Shown: in pieces, positions 1 to 6,386 of the stretch
How positions within the stretch are numbered: position 1 is the stretch's first letter
Layout: the number at the start of each line of letters is the position of its first letter
NCBI GenBank assembly: GCA_050249695.1
Contig: JBFWQA010000007.1
Coordinates: 1 to 64,000, forward strand
Length of the DNA: 64,000 bases
Source: JACKJP01 sp050249695
GTDB taxonomy: Bacteria; Pseudomonadota; Alphaproteobacteria; Rhizobiales; Tepidamorphaceae
Direction of reading: 5' to 3'
Translations under genes and position numbers: made by a program
Notes under the pieces: model-generated
What the model was told of the DNA's origin: nothing
The model's input: only the letters and a program-made list of their open reading frames with translations
The model's database searches: none

Positions 1-105
1 GAAGCGCTGACCGCATGGGTGACCTACGGTCTCGTCTTTGCTCTTGCGATCACGGCCTTTGTCTGGCTGGTCAGCTACGTGGTGGCGGGACAAAAGAGGC
101 GCTGA
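1..105 (+). CDS. C-terminal fragment of an unidentified membrane protein
   Basis: The first 34 codons of the window are open in frame 1 and end at TGA. They encode a hydrophobic helix (LVFALAITAFVWLVSYVV) followed by a short basic tail, QKRR, which is a typical cytoplasmic end of an inner-membrane protein. The start lies outside the window, so the family cannot be named. It converges on the cytochrome bd operon, whose last gene ends only 7 bp away. That it is coding is an inference from the hydrophobic pattern and the stop position. Confidence 0.5.
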   Translation, partial: EALTAWVTYGLVFALAITAFVWLVSYVVAGQKRR

Positions 106-112
106 CGGCCGA

Positions 113-229
113 TCAGGCCGGAACGAGCAGTCTGAGCAGCCCGCTGATGGCGAGCAGCACCAGCACCCCTGCGAGCCATAGGCCGACGAACCACAACAGG
201 CGCTGCCAGAGCGGCCGTTCCGCAATCAA
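113..229 (-). CDS. DUF2474 family small subunit of bd-type oxidase
   Basis: A 38-residue protein (MIAERPLWQRLLWFVGLWL...) with one hydrophobic helix. The WxRLxWFxxLW pattern is characteristic of DUF2474, whose genes are commonly found as the third gene of cyanide-insensitive bd-oxidase operons. It probably plays a role like CydX/CbdX, a single-helix subunit that stabilises the heme-containing core. The best start is a TTG that overlaps the cydB stop by 2 nt, so translation is probably coupled. The first 20 residues are amphipathic and basic and no signal peptide is expected. The alternative is an ATT or other rare start one codon later. Confidence 0.8.
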   Translation of the reverse strand: MIAERPLWQRLLWFVGLWLAGVLVLLAISGLLRLLVPA

Positions 230-1230
230 TGATAGCTTTCCCCGGCGCGGACCTTGCCGCGAAACACCCAGTAGGAATAGGCCGTGTACGCAAGGATGAG
301 CGGCAGCAGGATGAGGGCACCCACGAGCAGGAAGCCGAGGCTTTCATCTGGGCCGGCGGCTTGGTGGACCGTAACGGACGGGGGTACGATGTAGGGATAG
401 AAACTGATCGCAAGCCCTAGATATGAAAAGACAAAAAGCGCCAGTGCAAACAGGAAAGGCCAATAGTCCGCTCCTTTCCTGACCGCGGCGAACAGGCCGA
501 ATGCCGACGCGGCGCCCAGGAGCGGGACCGGTGCCAGAAAGGCGATGTTCGGCCAGACGAACCATCTCCCCCGCACTCCCTCGTGGATCAGCGGCGTCCA
601 CAGGCTGACGACCGCGAGGGCGACGAGAACGGCGGCCAGAAAGCCGACGGCAAGGCGCCGGCATTGCGCCTGAAGCCCCCCTTCAGCCTTCATCACCAGC
701 CAAGTCGCGCCAAGCAGGCCGTAGCCGGCAACGAGGGCGATACCGGTAAACAGACTGAAGGGAGTCAGCCAGTCGAACCAGCCTCCGGCGTAGGAGCGGC
801 CGTCGACGGCAACGCCCTGGATAAACGTGCCGAGGACGACGCCTTGAGTGAACGCGGCGAGGATGGAGCCCCCGGAAAAACCCCAATCCCACCAACGGCG
901 ATGTCTCGGATCCTTGAATCTGAATTCGAAGGCGACACCGCGGAAGATCAGCGCCAGCAGCATGGCGGTCAATGGCGCGTAAAACGCGGTGAGCAGCAGC
1001 GAATAGGCGAGCGGAAAGACGGCGTAGAGCCCTCCGCCGCCAAGCACGAGCCACGTCTCGTTGCCGTCCCAGACCGGGGCGATCGAATTGATCATCACAT
1101 CGCGCCGCTTCTCGTGACGGACAAAAGGAAAGAGGATGCCGATGCCGAGATCGAAACCGTCGAGCACGACATACATCAAGACTGCGAAGGCGATGAGGGC
1201 GGCCCAGACCGTGGGAAGATCAAACGCCAT
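226..1230 (-). CDS. cydB: cytochrome bd-type ubiquinol oxidase subunit II
   Basis: A 334-residue polytopic inner-membrane protein, the normal length for CydB/CioB. The N-terminus (WAALIAFAVLMYVVLDGFDLGIG) is the family hallmark: a membrane helix with the conserved FDLGIG sequence. It pairs with CydA to form the quinol oxidase that reduces O2 to water without pumping protons. Its start codon overlaps the 3' end of cydA by 11 bp and its stop is overlapped by the DUF2474 start, giving a tightly coupled three-gene operon. The short-CydA context and the DUF2474 partner suggest the CIO (cyanide-insensitive) branch rather than the enterobacterial CydABX type. Confidence 0.95.
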   Translation of the reverse strand: MAFDLPTVWAALIAFAVLMYVVLDGFDLGIGILFPFVRHEKRRDVMINSIAPVWDGNETWLVLGGGGLYAVFPLAYSLLLTAFYAPLTAMLLALIFRGVAFEFRFKDPRHRRWWDWGFSGGSILAAFTQGVVLGTFIQGVAVDGRSYAGGWFDWLTPFSLFTGIALVAGYGLLGATWLVMKAEGGLQAQCRRLAVGFLAAVLVALAVVSLWTPLIHEGVRGRWFVWPNIAFLAPVPLLGAASAFGLFAAVRKGADYWPFLFALALFVFSYLGLAISFYPYIVPPSVTVHQAAGPDESLGFLLVGALILLPLILAYTAYSYWVFRGKVRAGESYH

Positions 1231-2629
1231 TTGGTCGGCCTCCGTCTCTTTCCAGCTTCATGGCCGGACCGGGCGCCGTGCCCGCGGCACGATGCGCTGG
1301 ATGAAGATCTGGTGGGGTCTCCACGGGCTTTGCAAAGAGCTTCCCCAGGTACCAGAAACCGGCGCCGAAGACGACAAAGTAGACGATGATGAACGCCAAC
1401 AGCGAGCCGCCGACGGCAGGGCCGGCGATCGGAGAAACGCCGTCGGCGGTGCGCAGCAGGCCCTGCACGATCCATGGCTGCCGGCCCGCTTCGGTCGTGA
1501 TCCAGCCGGCGATGACGGCGACAAAGCCGCTCGGCCCCATCGCAAGCGCGAACCACATCAGCAGCTTGTGGTCGAACAGGCGGCCGCGCCAGCGCAGCCA
1601 CGCGCCGATCAGGCCCATCAGAATCATCAGCAGGCCGAGCCCCACCATGATCCGGAAGCTCCAGAAGACGAGCGGGGCGTAGGGCCGGTCCTCCGGCGGC
1701 CAGGCTTTCAGTCCGGGCACCTCGCCGTCCAGCGAATGCGTCAGGATGAGGCTGCCGATCTTTGGAATCTCCAGGGCGTAGCGCGTCTCCTCCGCCGCCA
1801 TGTCCGGCAGGCCGAACAAGATGAAGGGGGCGCCGCGCTGCGTCTCCCAATGGCCTTCCATCGCCGCGACCTTGGCCGGCTGATGCTCGAACGTGTTGAG
1901 CCCGAGAATATCGCCGGCGACGAGTTGCGCGGGCGCGACGAGTGTCGCCATCCACATCGCCATGGAAAAGGCGACGCGCGCCAGCCGCCCGCTGTCTCCC
2001 TTCAGGATATGCCAGGCGGCAACGGCCGCGACGGTGAAGGCGGTCGTCAGATAGGCGGCGAGCACCATGTGGACGAGGCGATGGGGAAATGACGGATTGA
2101 AAATGATCGCAAGCCAGCTGTCCGGCAGGAACTGGTCCGGGCCGACGGTGAAACCGGCTGGCGTCTGCATCCAGCTGTTGGCAGCCATGATCCAGAAGGC
2201 TGAAAACAGCGTGCCGACCGCTACCAGCACCGTCGCGGAGAAATGCAGCCCCTTGCCGACGCGCTCCATGCCGAACAGCATGATCCCGAGAAAACCGGCT
2301 TCCAGGAAAAAGGCGCTCAGCACCTCGTAGCCGAGCAACGGCCCCAGAACAGGACCTGTCTGATCGGCGAACGGGCCCCAGTTCGTGCCGATCTGATAGC
2401 TCATGACGATGCCGGAAACGACGCCCATCCCGAAAGACAGGGCGAAGATCTTGGACCAGTACCGATACAGCTGAAGATAAACGTCGTCGCGACGCCAGAG
2501 CCACAACGCCTCAAGCACCGCCAGATAGCTGGCAAGTCCGATCGTCAGCGAGGGAAAGATGATGTGAAAGCTGATGGTAAAGGCGAACTGGACCCTCGCC
2601 AGCAGCAGCGGATCGAGGAACTCGGCCAT
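1220..2629 (-). CDS. cydA: cytochrome bd-type ubiquinol oxidase subunit I
   Basis: A 469-residue heme-binding subunit of the bd quinol oxidase. H22 in SFHIIFPSLTIG matches the conserved N-terminal heme ligand. The segment GWITTEAGRQPWIVQGLLRT is the conserved GWxxxExGRQPW block near the quinol and heme site. The protein is about 50 residues shorter than E. coli CydA, consistent with the short-Q-loop CIO group. It lies 163 bp downstream of rirA on the same strand and carries a 12-bp palindrome in its leader. Its product should serve high-affinity or inhibitor-resistant respiration. Confidence 0.96.
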   Translation of the reverse strand: MAEFLDPLLLARVQFAFTISFHIIFPSLTIGLASYLAVLEALWLWRRDDVYLQLYRYWSKIFALSFGMGVVSGIVMSYQIGTNWGPFADQTGPVLGPLLGYEVLSAFFLEAGFLGIMLFGMERVGKGLHFSATVLVAVGTLFSAFWIMAANSWMQTPAGFTVGPDQFLPDSWLAIIFNPSFPHRLVHMVLAAYLTTAFTVAAVAAWHILKGDSGRLARVAFSMAMWMATLVAPAQLVAGDILGLNTFEHQPAKVAAMEGHWETQRGAPFILFGLPDMAAEETRYALEIPKIGSLILTHSLDGEVPGLKAWPPEDRPYAPLVFWSFRIMVGLGLLMILMGLIGAWLRWRGRLFDHKLLMWFALAMGPSGFVAVIAGWITTEAGRQPWIVQGLLRTADGVSPIAGPAVGGSLLAFIIVYFVVFGAGFWYLGKLFAKPVETPPDLHPAHRAAGTAPGPAMKLERDGGRPNGV

Positions 2630-2713
2630 CGGGGTTTTGCCATCCCTCCGTGATCGATGGTGCCGGCAAGCGCCGGGCGCCAGTTACGACAACGCTATCT
2701 TTCCAACACCCCT

Positions 2714-2725
2714 GACATATATGTC
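2714..2725. promoter_or_regulatory. 12-bp perfect palindrome upstream of cydA
   Basis: GACATATATGTC reads identically on both strands and lies 85 bp upstream of the cydA start, in the 163-bp gap between rirA and cydA. It is a plausible regulator-binding site or promoter element. It does not match the FNR consensus, and I cannot name the regulator. Confidence 0.35.
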
Positions 2726-2792
2726 GTTCATCCACGGCCCGGCATCTCGTCGCATGCGGGCAAATGTCGCAATCGTCGCGTGCCCGTCAGGC

Positions 2793-3260
2793 TCAGGCGT
2801 GTTGGCCCGGCGCGGCGGCTCGCGCGGGCGCAAGACCGAGCAGCGCGTTGATGTCCGGTTTGGCCGCGACGAGATCGGCGACCGTATATTCTGCAAGCAC
2901 TTCGAAGAAGGCGCCCAGCGCGCGTCGCAAGGCCGCATTCAGCGAACAGGCGTCGATCAGCGGGCACTCAGCCGCGTCGTTCTCGAAACACTCCGCCATG
3001 GCGAAATTATCTTCCGTCACGGTGACGATATCGAGCAGGGAAATTTCGGAAGCCGGCCGCGCAAGCCTGACCCCGCCATTGCGCCCGCGCACCGTCTCCA
3101 CCAGGCCGTTCTCAACCAGCGCATGAAGAATCTTGAACAGGAACAGTTCCGAAACGCCATAGGCCCGGCCGATCTCGGCGACGCGGCTGAGCCCGTTCGG
3201 ATTGGCCGCGCAATACATCATCAGCCGGATCGCATAGTTGGTCTGGCGGGTCAGCCGCAT
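2793..3260 (-). CDS. rirA: Rrf2 family iron-responsive regulator RirA
   Basis: A 155-residue Rrf2-family winged-helix protein. The N-terminus (MRLTRQTNYAIRLMMYCAAN) and the helix GVSELFLFKILHALVENGLVETVRGRNGG closely match rhizobial RirA. Three cysteines (C91, C99, C105, in AECFEND..ECPLIDAC) are positioned as the [4Fe-4S] ligands. RirA represses iron-uptake genes when iron is sufficient, and it senses iron through loss of the cluster. The gene diverges from a large iron operon, and two IRO-like boxes lie in the shared intergenic region. Autoregulation and control of the iron operon are inferred from that arrangement. Confidence 0.92.
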   Translation of the reverse strand: MRLTRQTNYAIRLMMYCAANPNGLSRVAEIGRAYGVSELFLFKILHALVENGLVETVRGRNGGVRLARPASEISLLDIVTVTEDNFAMAECFENDAAECPLIDACSLNAALRRALGAFFEVLAEYTVADLVAAKPDINALLGLAPARAAAPGQHA

Positions 3261-3314
3261 CGGCCGTTCCTTTCGCTACGAACAGGTCGCGGCGGAATCG
3301 CCACGGTGCCCGAC

Positions 3315-3331
3315 TTTAGAAAACTTCCAAA
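3315..3331. promoter_or_regulatory. weak ICE-like (Irr box) inverted repeat
   Basis: TTTAGAA AAC TTCCAAA resembles the ICE motif bound by Irr (TTTAGAA-N-TTCTAAA), with one mismatch in the right arm and a spacer shorter than usual. It sits 5 bp left of the first IRO box. It is recorded only as a possible second iron input. Confidence 0.2.
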
Positions 3332-3335
3332 TTAA

Positions 3336-3350
3336 TGACAAGGAAAGTCA
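3336..3350. promoter_or_regulatory. IRO box 1 (TGA-N9-TCA), candidate RirA operator
   Basis: TGACAAGGAAAGTCA is an exact TGA-N9-TCA motif, the described rhizobial iron-responsive operator. It lies in the 237-bp gap between rirA (minus strand) and the iron operon (plus strand), 76 bp upstream of the rirA start. It fits autoregulation of rirA. Binding is not shown by the sequence alone. Confidence 0.6.
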
Positions 3351-3430
3351 GGTTTTTTGATGACGGCCCCCGCCGCCACGCCCCACCTTGGAATCGTTTA
3401 AAACTATACTGTTTGACTCCCCTTTATAGC

Positions 3431-3445
3431 TGAGTTAGCCACTCA
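3431..3445. promoter_or_regulatory. IRO box 2 (TGA-N9-TCA), candidate RirA operator of the iron operon
   Basis: TGAGTTAGCCACTCA is a second exact TGA-N9-TCA motif, 52 bp upstream of the first ATG of the iron operon. By chance, one such motif is expected about every 4 kb. Two in under 120 bp, between rirA and iron-storage genes, is strong contextual support. A TATACT at 3405-3410 could be a -10 element just upstream. Confidence 0.65.
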
Positions 3446-3497
3446 ACATAAGACATGCCTTTGGCGGGGCCTTGAACCCCGTTTATCGGAGGAAGAA

Positions 3498-3563
3498 ATG
3501 GCGCAGCGCCATGCAGCCGCCAATGCGGCGTACGACACGTCCCGATGGACGGCCCGGCCATGA
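3498..3563 (+). CDS. 21-residue micro-ORF coupled to the next gene
   Basis: The micro-ORF has a strong Shine-Dalgarno sequence (GGAGGAAGAA) directly before ATG and encodes MAQRHAAANAAYDTSRWTARP. Its TGA overlaps the ATG of the next gene as ATGA. It is the first translated frame of the iron operon and could be a leader peptide or a translational-coupling device. No family is recognised, and coding status rests on the ribosome site and the overlap. Confidence 0.4.
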   Translation: MAQRHAAANAAYDTSRWTARP

Positions 3564-4063
3564 GCGGGCTCCTGCAGCACTATCTGAACCGGTCTCCGGA
3601 GCGGCTCGTCATCGAGGGCTATCGCTGCCTGCTGTCGCAGGCCGTCGATGAACGCACGCTGCCGGTCGAGAGCGCATGGCTGCTCTATACCGGCCTGCTC
3701 GGTCCTGATGGGGGTCGCTGGGCACTGGAAGAGCTGACCCGTTTCCTGACCAGTCTGCAGCTTTGTGCGCACTGCCCGCTGCGCACGGCGCCTCAACGCA
3801 CCGAAGGCATGTGCCGCGAGGAGTGTCTGGTGCTCGCGCTGCTGGCGAGCCTCCAGCATGGCGACGAGATCGGCCATCGCTGCTCCACCGAGGCGCTGGT
3901 CTGCCCGTTGCGGGCGGCCGAGTTCACCGAAGCGGCGGGCAGCTTCGCCATGACGCTGAAGGCCCTCAGGCAATTGCTGCTGCCCTTTCCGCACGCGCTC
4001 ATCGACCGGCTTTCCGCCGCCGGTCAGACACCGGGGGGCGTCCGGCCCGCGATGCTGCACTGA
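3560..4063 (+). CDS. Cys-rich protein of unknown function in the iron operon
   Basis: A 167-residue protein when started at the ATG that overlaps the micro-ORF stop (an upstream ATG at 3545 would add five residues). It has no signal peptide or membrane helix, so it is probably cytoplasmic. It has seven cysteines: C23, a CX2C at C69/C72, a CX3C at C85/C89, and C108 and C115. This arrangement suggests metal, heme or Fe-S binding. The rest is helix-rich and leucine-rich. It precedes the imelysin gene by 27 bp and is placed to respond to RirA. I do not recognise the family. A metal chaperone, a ferric reductase accessory or a sensor are all possible. Confidence 0.7.
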   Translation: MSGLLQHYLNRSPERLVIEGYRCLLSQAVDERTLPVESAWLLYTGLLGPDGGRWALEELTRFLTSLQLCAHCPLRTAPQRTEGMCREECLVLALLASLQHGDEIGHRCSTEALVCPLRAAEFTEAAGSFAMTLKALRQLLLPFPHALIDRLSAAGQTPGGVRPAMLH

Positions 4064-4090
4064 CGATCCGAGACAAAAGGAACGAGTTCA

Positions 4091-5365
4091 ATGAAAACGA
4101 TCCTCCGCCACGGCGCCGCTCTCCTGATACTCGCCGCCTCGGCCTCAAGCGCTGCGGCCGCCGGCTCGAAGCCCGCCGACGTCGTGAAGACCTATGCCGA
4201 CATCGCCTTGGCGAAATATGAGGATTCGCTCGCGACCGCGAAGGCGCTGGGCGCTGCGATCGACGCGCTGGTTGCCAAGCCGTCCGAAGCGACGCTGAAA
4301 GCCGCCCGTGAGGCGTGGAAGGCGGCCCGGGTGCCTTACCAGCAGACCGAGGCCTACCGCTTCGGCAACGCCGTCGTCGACGACTGGGAGGGCCGCGTGA
4401 ACGCCTGGCCGCTCGACGAAGGCCTCATTGACTATGTCGATGCCACTTATGGCACCGAAAGCGACCAGAACAGCCTGTACACCGCCAATGTGATCGCCAA
4501 TTCTTCCCTGATGATCGACGGGGAAAAGGTCGATGCGGGCAGGATCACGCCCGATTTCCTTCAGAACACCTTGCAGGAGGCTGGCGGAATCGAGGCGAAT
4601 GTCGCGACCGGCTACCACGCCATCGAATTCCTGCTCTGGGGCCAGGATCTGCACGGCACCGAGGCGGGCGCTGGCGAACGGTCCCATACCGATTTCGACA
4701 CCGCCAACTGCACCAACGGCAATTGCGACCGCCGTGCCGACTACCTGAAGGCGGCGAGCGACCTGCTGGTCGCCGATCTTCAGGAGATGGTGGCCAACTG
4801 GAAGGATGACGGGGACGCGAGAAAGGCGCTCCTGGAGGGCGGTCCCGAAGCCGGGCTCGCGGCCATTCTGACGGGCATGGGATCACTCTCCTACGGCGAA
4901 CTGGCCGGCGAGCGAATGAAGCTTGGGCTCATCCTGCATGATCCGGAAGAAGAGCATGACTGCTTCTCCGACAACACGCACAATTCGCACTACTACGACT
5001 CCGAAGGCATCAGAAACGTCTATCTCGGCAGCTACAAGCGGATCGACGGATCGACCGTGAGCGGCCCCTCGCTGTCGGCCTATGTCGCAGCAAAGGACAA
5101 GGCGCTCGACGAGGAGATGCGCGGCAAGCTCGATGCGACCAGGGCCGCGATGGAAGCGATGGTGAAGCGCGCCGAGACGACCGAGGCTTATGATCAAATG
5201 ATCGGCGAGGACAACAAGGAAGGCAATGAGACCGTTCAGGCCGCCATCGACGGCTTGATCGCCCAGACGCGCACGATCGAGCGCATCGTCGCGGCCCTCG
5301 ATCTCAGCGACGTCGCGCTGGAAGGCTCCGACAGCCTGGACAACCCGAATGCGGTATTCAAATAA
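4091..5365 (+). CDS. imelysin family iron-regulated lipoprotein-like protein (IrpA/M75 family)
   Basis: A 424-residue secreted protein. A cleavable signal peptide (basic start, hydrophobic stretch ALLILAASASSAAAAG) directs it to the periplasm. The imelysin signature GxHxxE is present as GYHAIEF (H176, E179), followed by LLWGQDLHGTEAGAGERSHTDF. The family has two four-helix bundles and is linked to periplasmic iron uptake or binding; it is not a proven peptidase. It is the first of two imelysin-type genes in this operon. A stem-loop follows its stop codon, perhaps adjusting expression relative to the bfd and bfr genes. Confidence 0.92.
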   Translation: MKTILRHGAALLILAASASSAAAAGSKPADVVKTYADIALAKYEDSLATAKALGAAIDALVAKPSEATLKAAREAWKAARVPYQQTEAYRFGNAVVDDWEGRVNAWPLDEGLIDYVDATYGTESDQNSLYTANVIANSSLMIDGEKVDAGRITPDFLQNTLQEAGGIEANVATGYHAIEFLLWGQDLHGTEAGAGERSHTDFDTANCTNGNCDRRADYLKAASDLLVADLQEMVANWKDDGDARKALLEGGPEAGLAAILTGMGSLSYGELAGERMKLGLILHDPEEEHDCFSDNTHNSHYYDSEGIRNVYLGSYKRIDGSTVSGPSLSAYVAAKDKALDEEMRGKLDATRAAMEAMVKRAETTEAYDQMIGEDNKEGNETVQAAIDGLIAQTRTIERIVAALDLSDVALEGSDSLDNPNAVFK

Positions 5366-5385
5366 GGGTATCTCCCAATACCCGG

Positions 5386-5426
5386 GCGGCTCCGCCCCGT
5401 ACTAGATTAAAGCAGGGTGGAGCCGC
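5386..5426 (+). other. intercistronic stem-loop between imelysin and bfd
   Basis: The arms GCGGCTCCGCCC (5386-5397) and GGGTGGAGCCGC (5415-5426) form a 12-bp stem with one G-U pair and a 17-nt loop. No T-tract follows, so it is more likely an mRNA-stability or processing element than a terminator. Confidence 0.55.
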
Positions 5427-5478
5427 GCAATATCTGAACTGTCGACGACGAAACGAAAGACTGCGGAAGACTACGACC

Positions 5479-5787
5479 ATGCTCATCTGCCAGTGCAACG
5501 TCATCACCGAACGCGAGATCGTCAGCGTCCTTGAGGAGATGCTGAGCGAGGATCCGTGGCAGTTGATCGTCCCGGCCCAAGTCTATCACGCCATGGGTAA
5601 ACGCGGCCGCTGCTGCGGCTGTTTCCCCAACCTCGTGGGGCTCATCGTCGGCACGGTCGAGGCACATCATCGCGCCATCGAAACGCCAGAGCCGGAGATT
5701 GTCTCGCTGGTGGACCGGCTGCGCTGCCAGTACGACGCCATGGAAACGCGGCGGCGCGAGATGCGTGTTCGTCACCGCGCGGCTTGA
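5479..5787 (+). CDS. bfd: bacterioferritin-associated ferredoxin (Bfd-like [2Fe-2S] protein)
   Basis: A 102-residue protein with the BFD-like [2Fe-2S] fold. The ligands are visible as C4-x-C6 (MLICQCN) and C45-x2-C48 within RGRCCGCFPN. C46 is an extra cysteine. Bfd delivers electrons to bacterioferritin to reduce and release stored iron. It is longer than the usual 60-75 residues because of an Arg-rich C-terminal tail after residue 70. It lies 66 bp upstream of bfr, giving the standard mobilisation pair. Confidence 0.9.
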   Translation: MLICQCNVITEREIVSVLEEMLSEDPWQLIVPAQVYHAMGKRGRCCGCFPNLVGLIVGTVEAHHRAIETPEPEIVSLVDRLRCQYDAMETRRREMRVRHRAA

Positions 5788-5853
5788 CGCTGACGCCCAA
5801 TCCCCTAAACCATCCGGTGTCATAGGCTGATCCGGAAAAAGGGGAGAATGGTC

Positions 5854-6339
5854 GTGAAGGGCGATAAGAAGGTCATCGAACGGCTGAATAACGCGCTGTT
5901 TCTGGAGCTGGGCGCGATCAACCAGTACTGGGTCCACTATCGCCTGCTGGAAGATTGGGGCTACACGCATCTGGCGAAGAAGGAACGTAAGGAATCAATC
6001 GAGGAGATGGAGCATGCCGACAAGCTGGTCGCGCGCATCATCTTTCTGGAAGGCCATCCCAATCTGCAGTCGGTCGCGCCTCTGCGCATCGGCCAGAACG
6101 TCAAGGAAGTGCTCGAAAGTGACCTTGCCGGCGAATACGAGGCGCGTACCGCCTATTCCAAATCGCGCGAGATTTGCCGCGAAGCCGGCGACTACGTCTC
6201 CATGCAGCTTTTCGAAGCCCTGCTCGCCGACGAGGAAAGCCACATCGACTTTCTCGAGACGCAGCTTGAGCTGCTCGGCAAGATCGGCGAAGCGCGCTAC
6301 GCGCAGCTCAATGCGGGACACGCCAACGAAGACGACTGA
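5854..6339 (+). CDS. bfr: bacterioferritin
   Basis: A 161-residue ferritin-fold iron-storage subunit that assembles as a 24-mer shell with heme. Starting at GTG (product MKGDKKVIERLN) gives exact family numbering: ferroxidase ligands E18, E51, H54, E94, E127 and H130, and heme ligand M52. An ATG two codons upstream lies only a few bases from the Shine-Dalgarno AGGGGAG, while the GTG has better spacing, so the GTG start is preferred. With bfd and the periplasmic imelysins it links uptake to storage in one operon. Confidence 0.96.
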   Translation: MKGDKKVIERLNNALFLELGAINQYWVHYRLLEDWGYTHLAKKERKESIEEMEHADKLVARIIFLEGHPNLQSVAPLRIGQNVKEVLESDLAGEYEARTAYSKSREICREAGDYVSMQLFEALLADEESHIDFLETQLELLGKIGEARYAQLNAGHANEDD

Positions 6340-6386
6340 TTCGTACGGCCTGAAGGCGCGCTCAACACCGACCGGACACTTCTGTC

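Noticed and set aside
498..499. The finding listed at 498-499
   Set aside because: Those numbers are residue positions in the hybrid sensor, not window coordinates. The observation is correctly placed at 20741-20857 and the earlier entry should be disregarded.
5788..5853. Search for a separate IRO or Irr box before bacterioferritin
   Set aside because: No TGA-N9-TCA or ICE match was found, so bfr is treated as part of the upstream operon.
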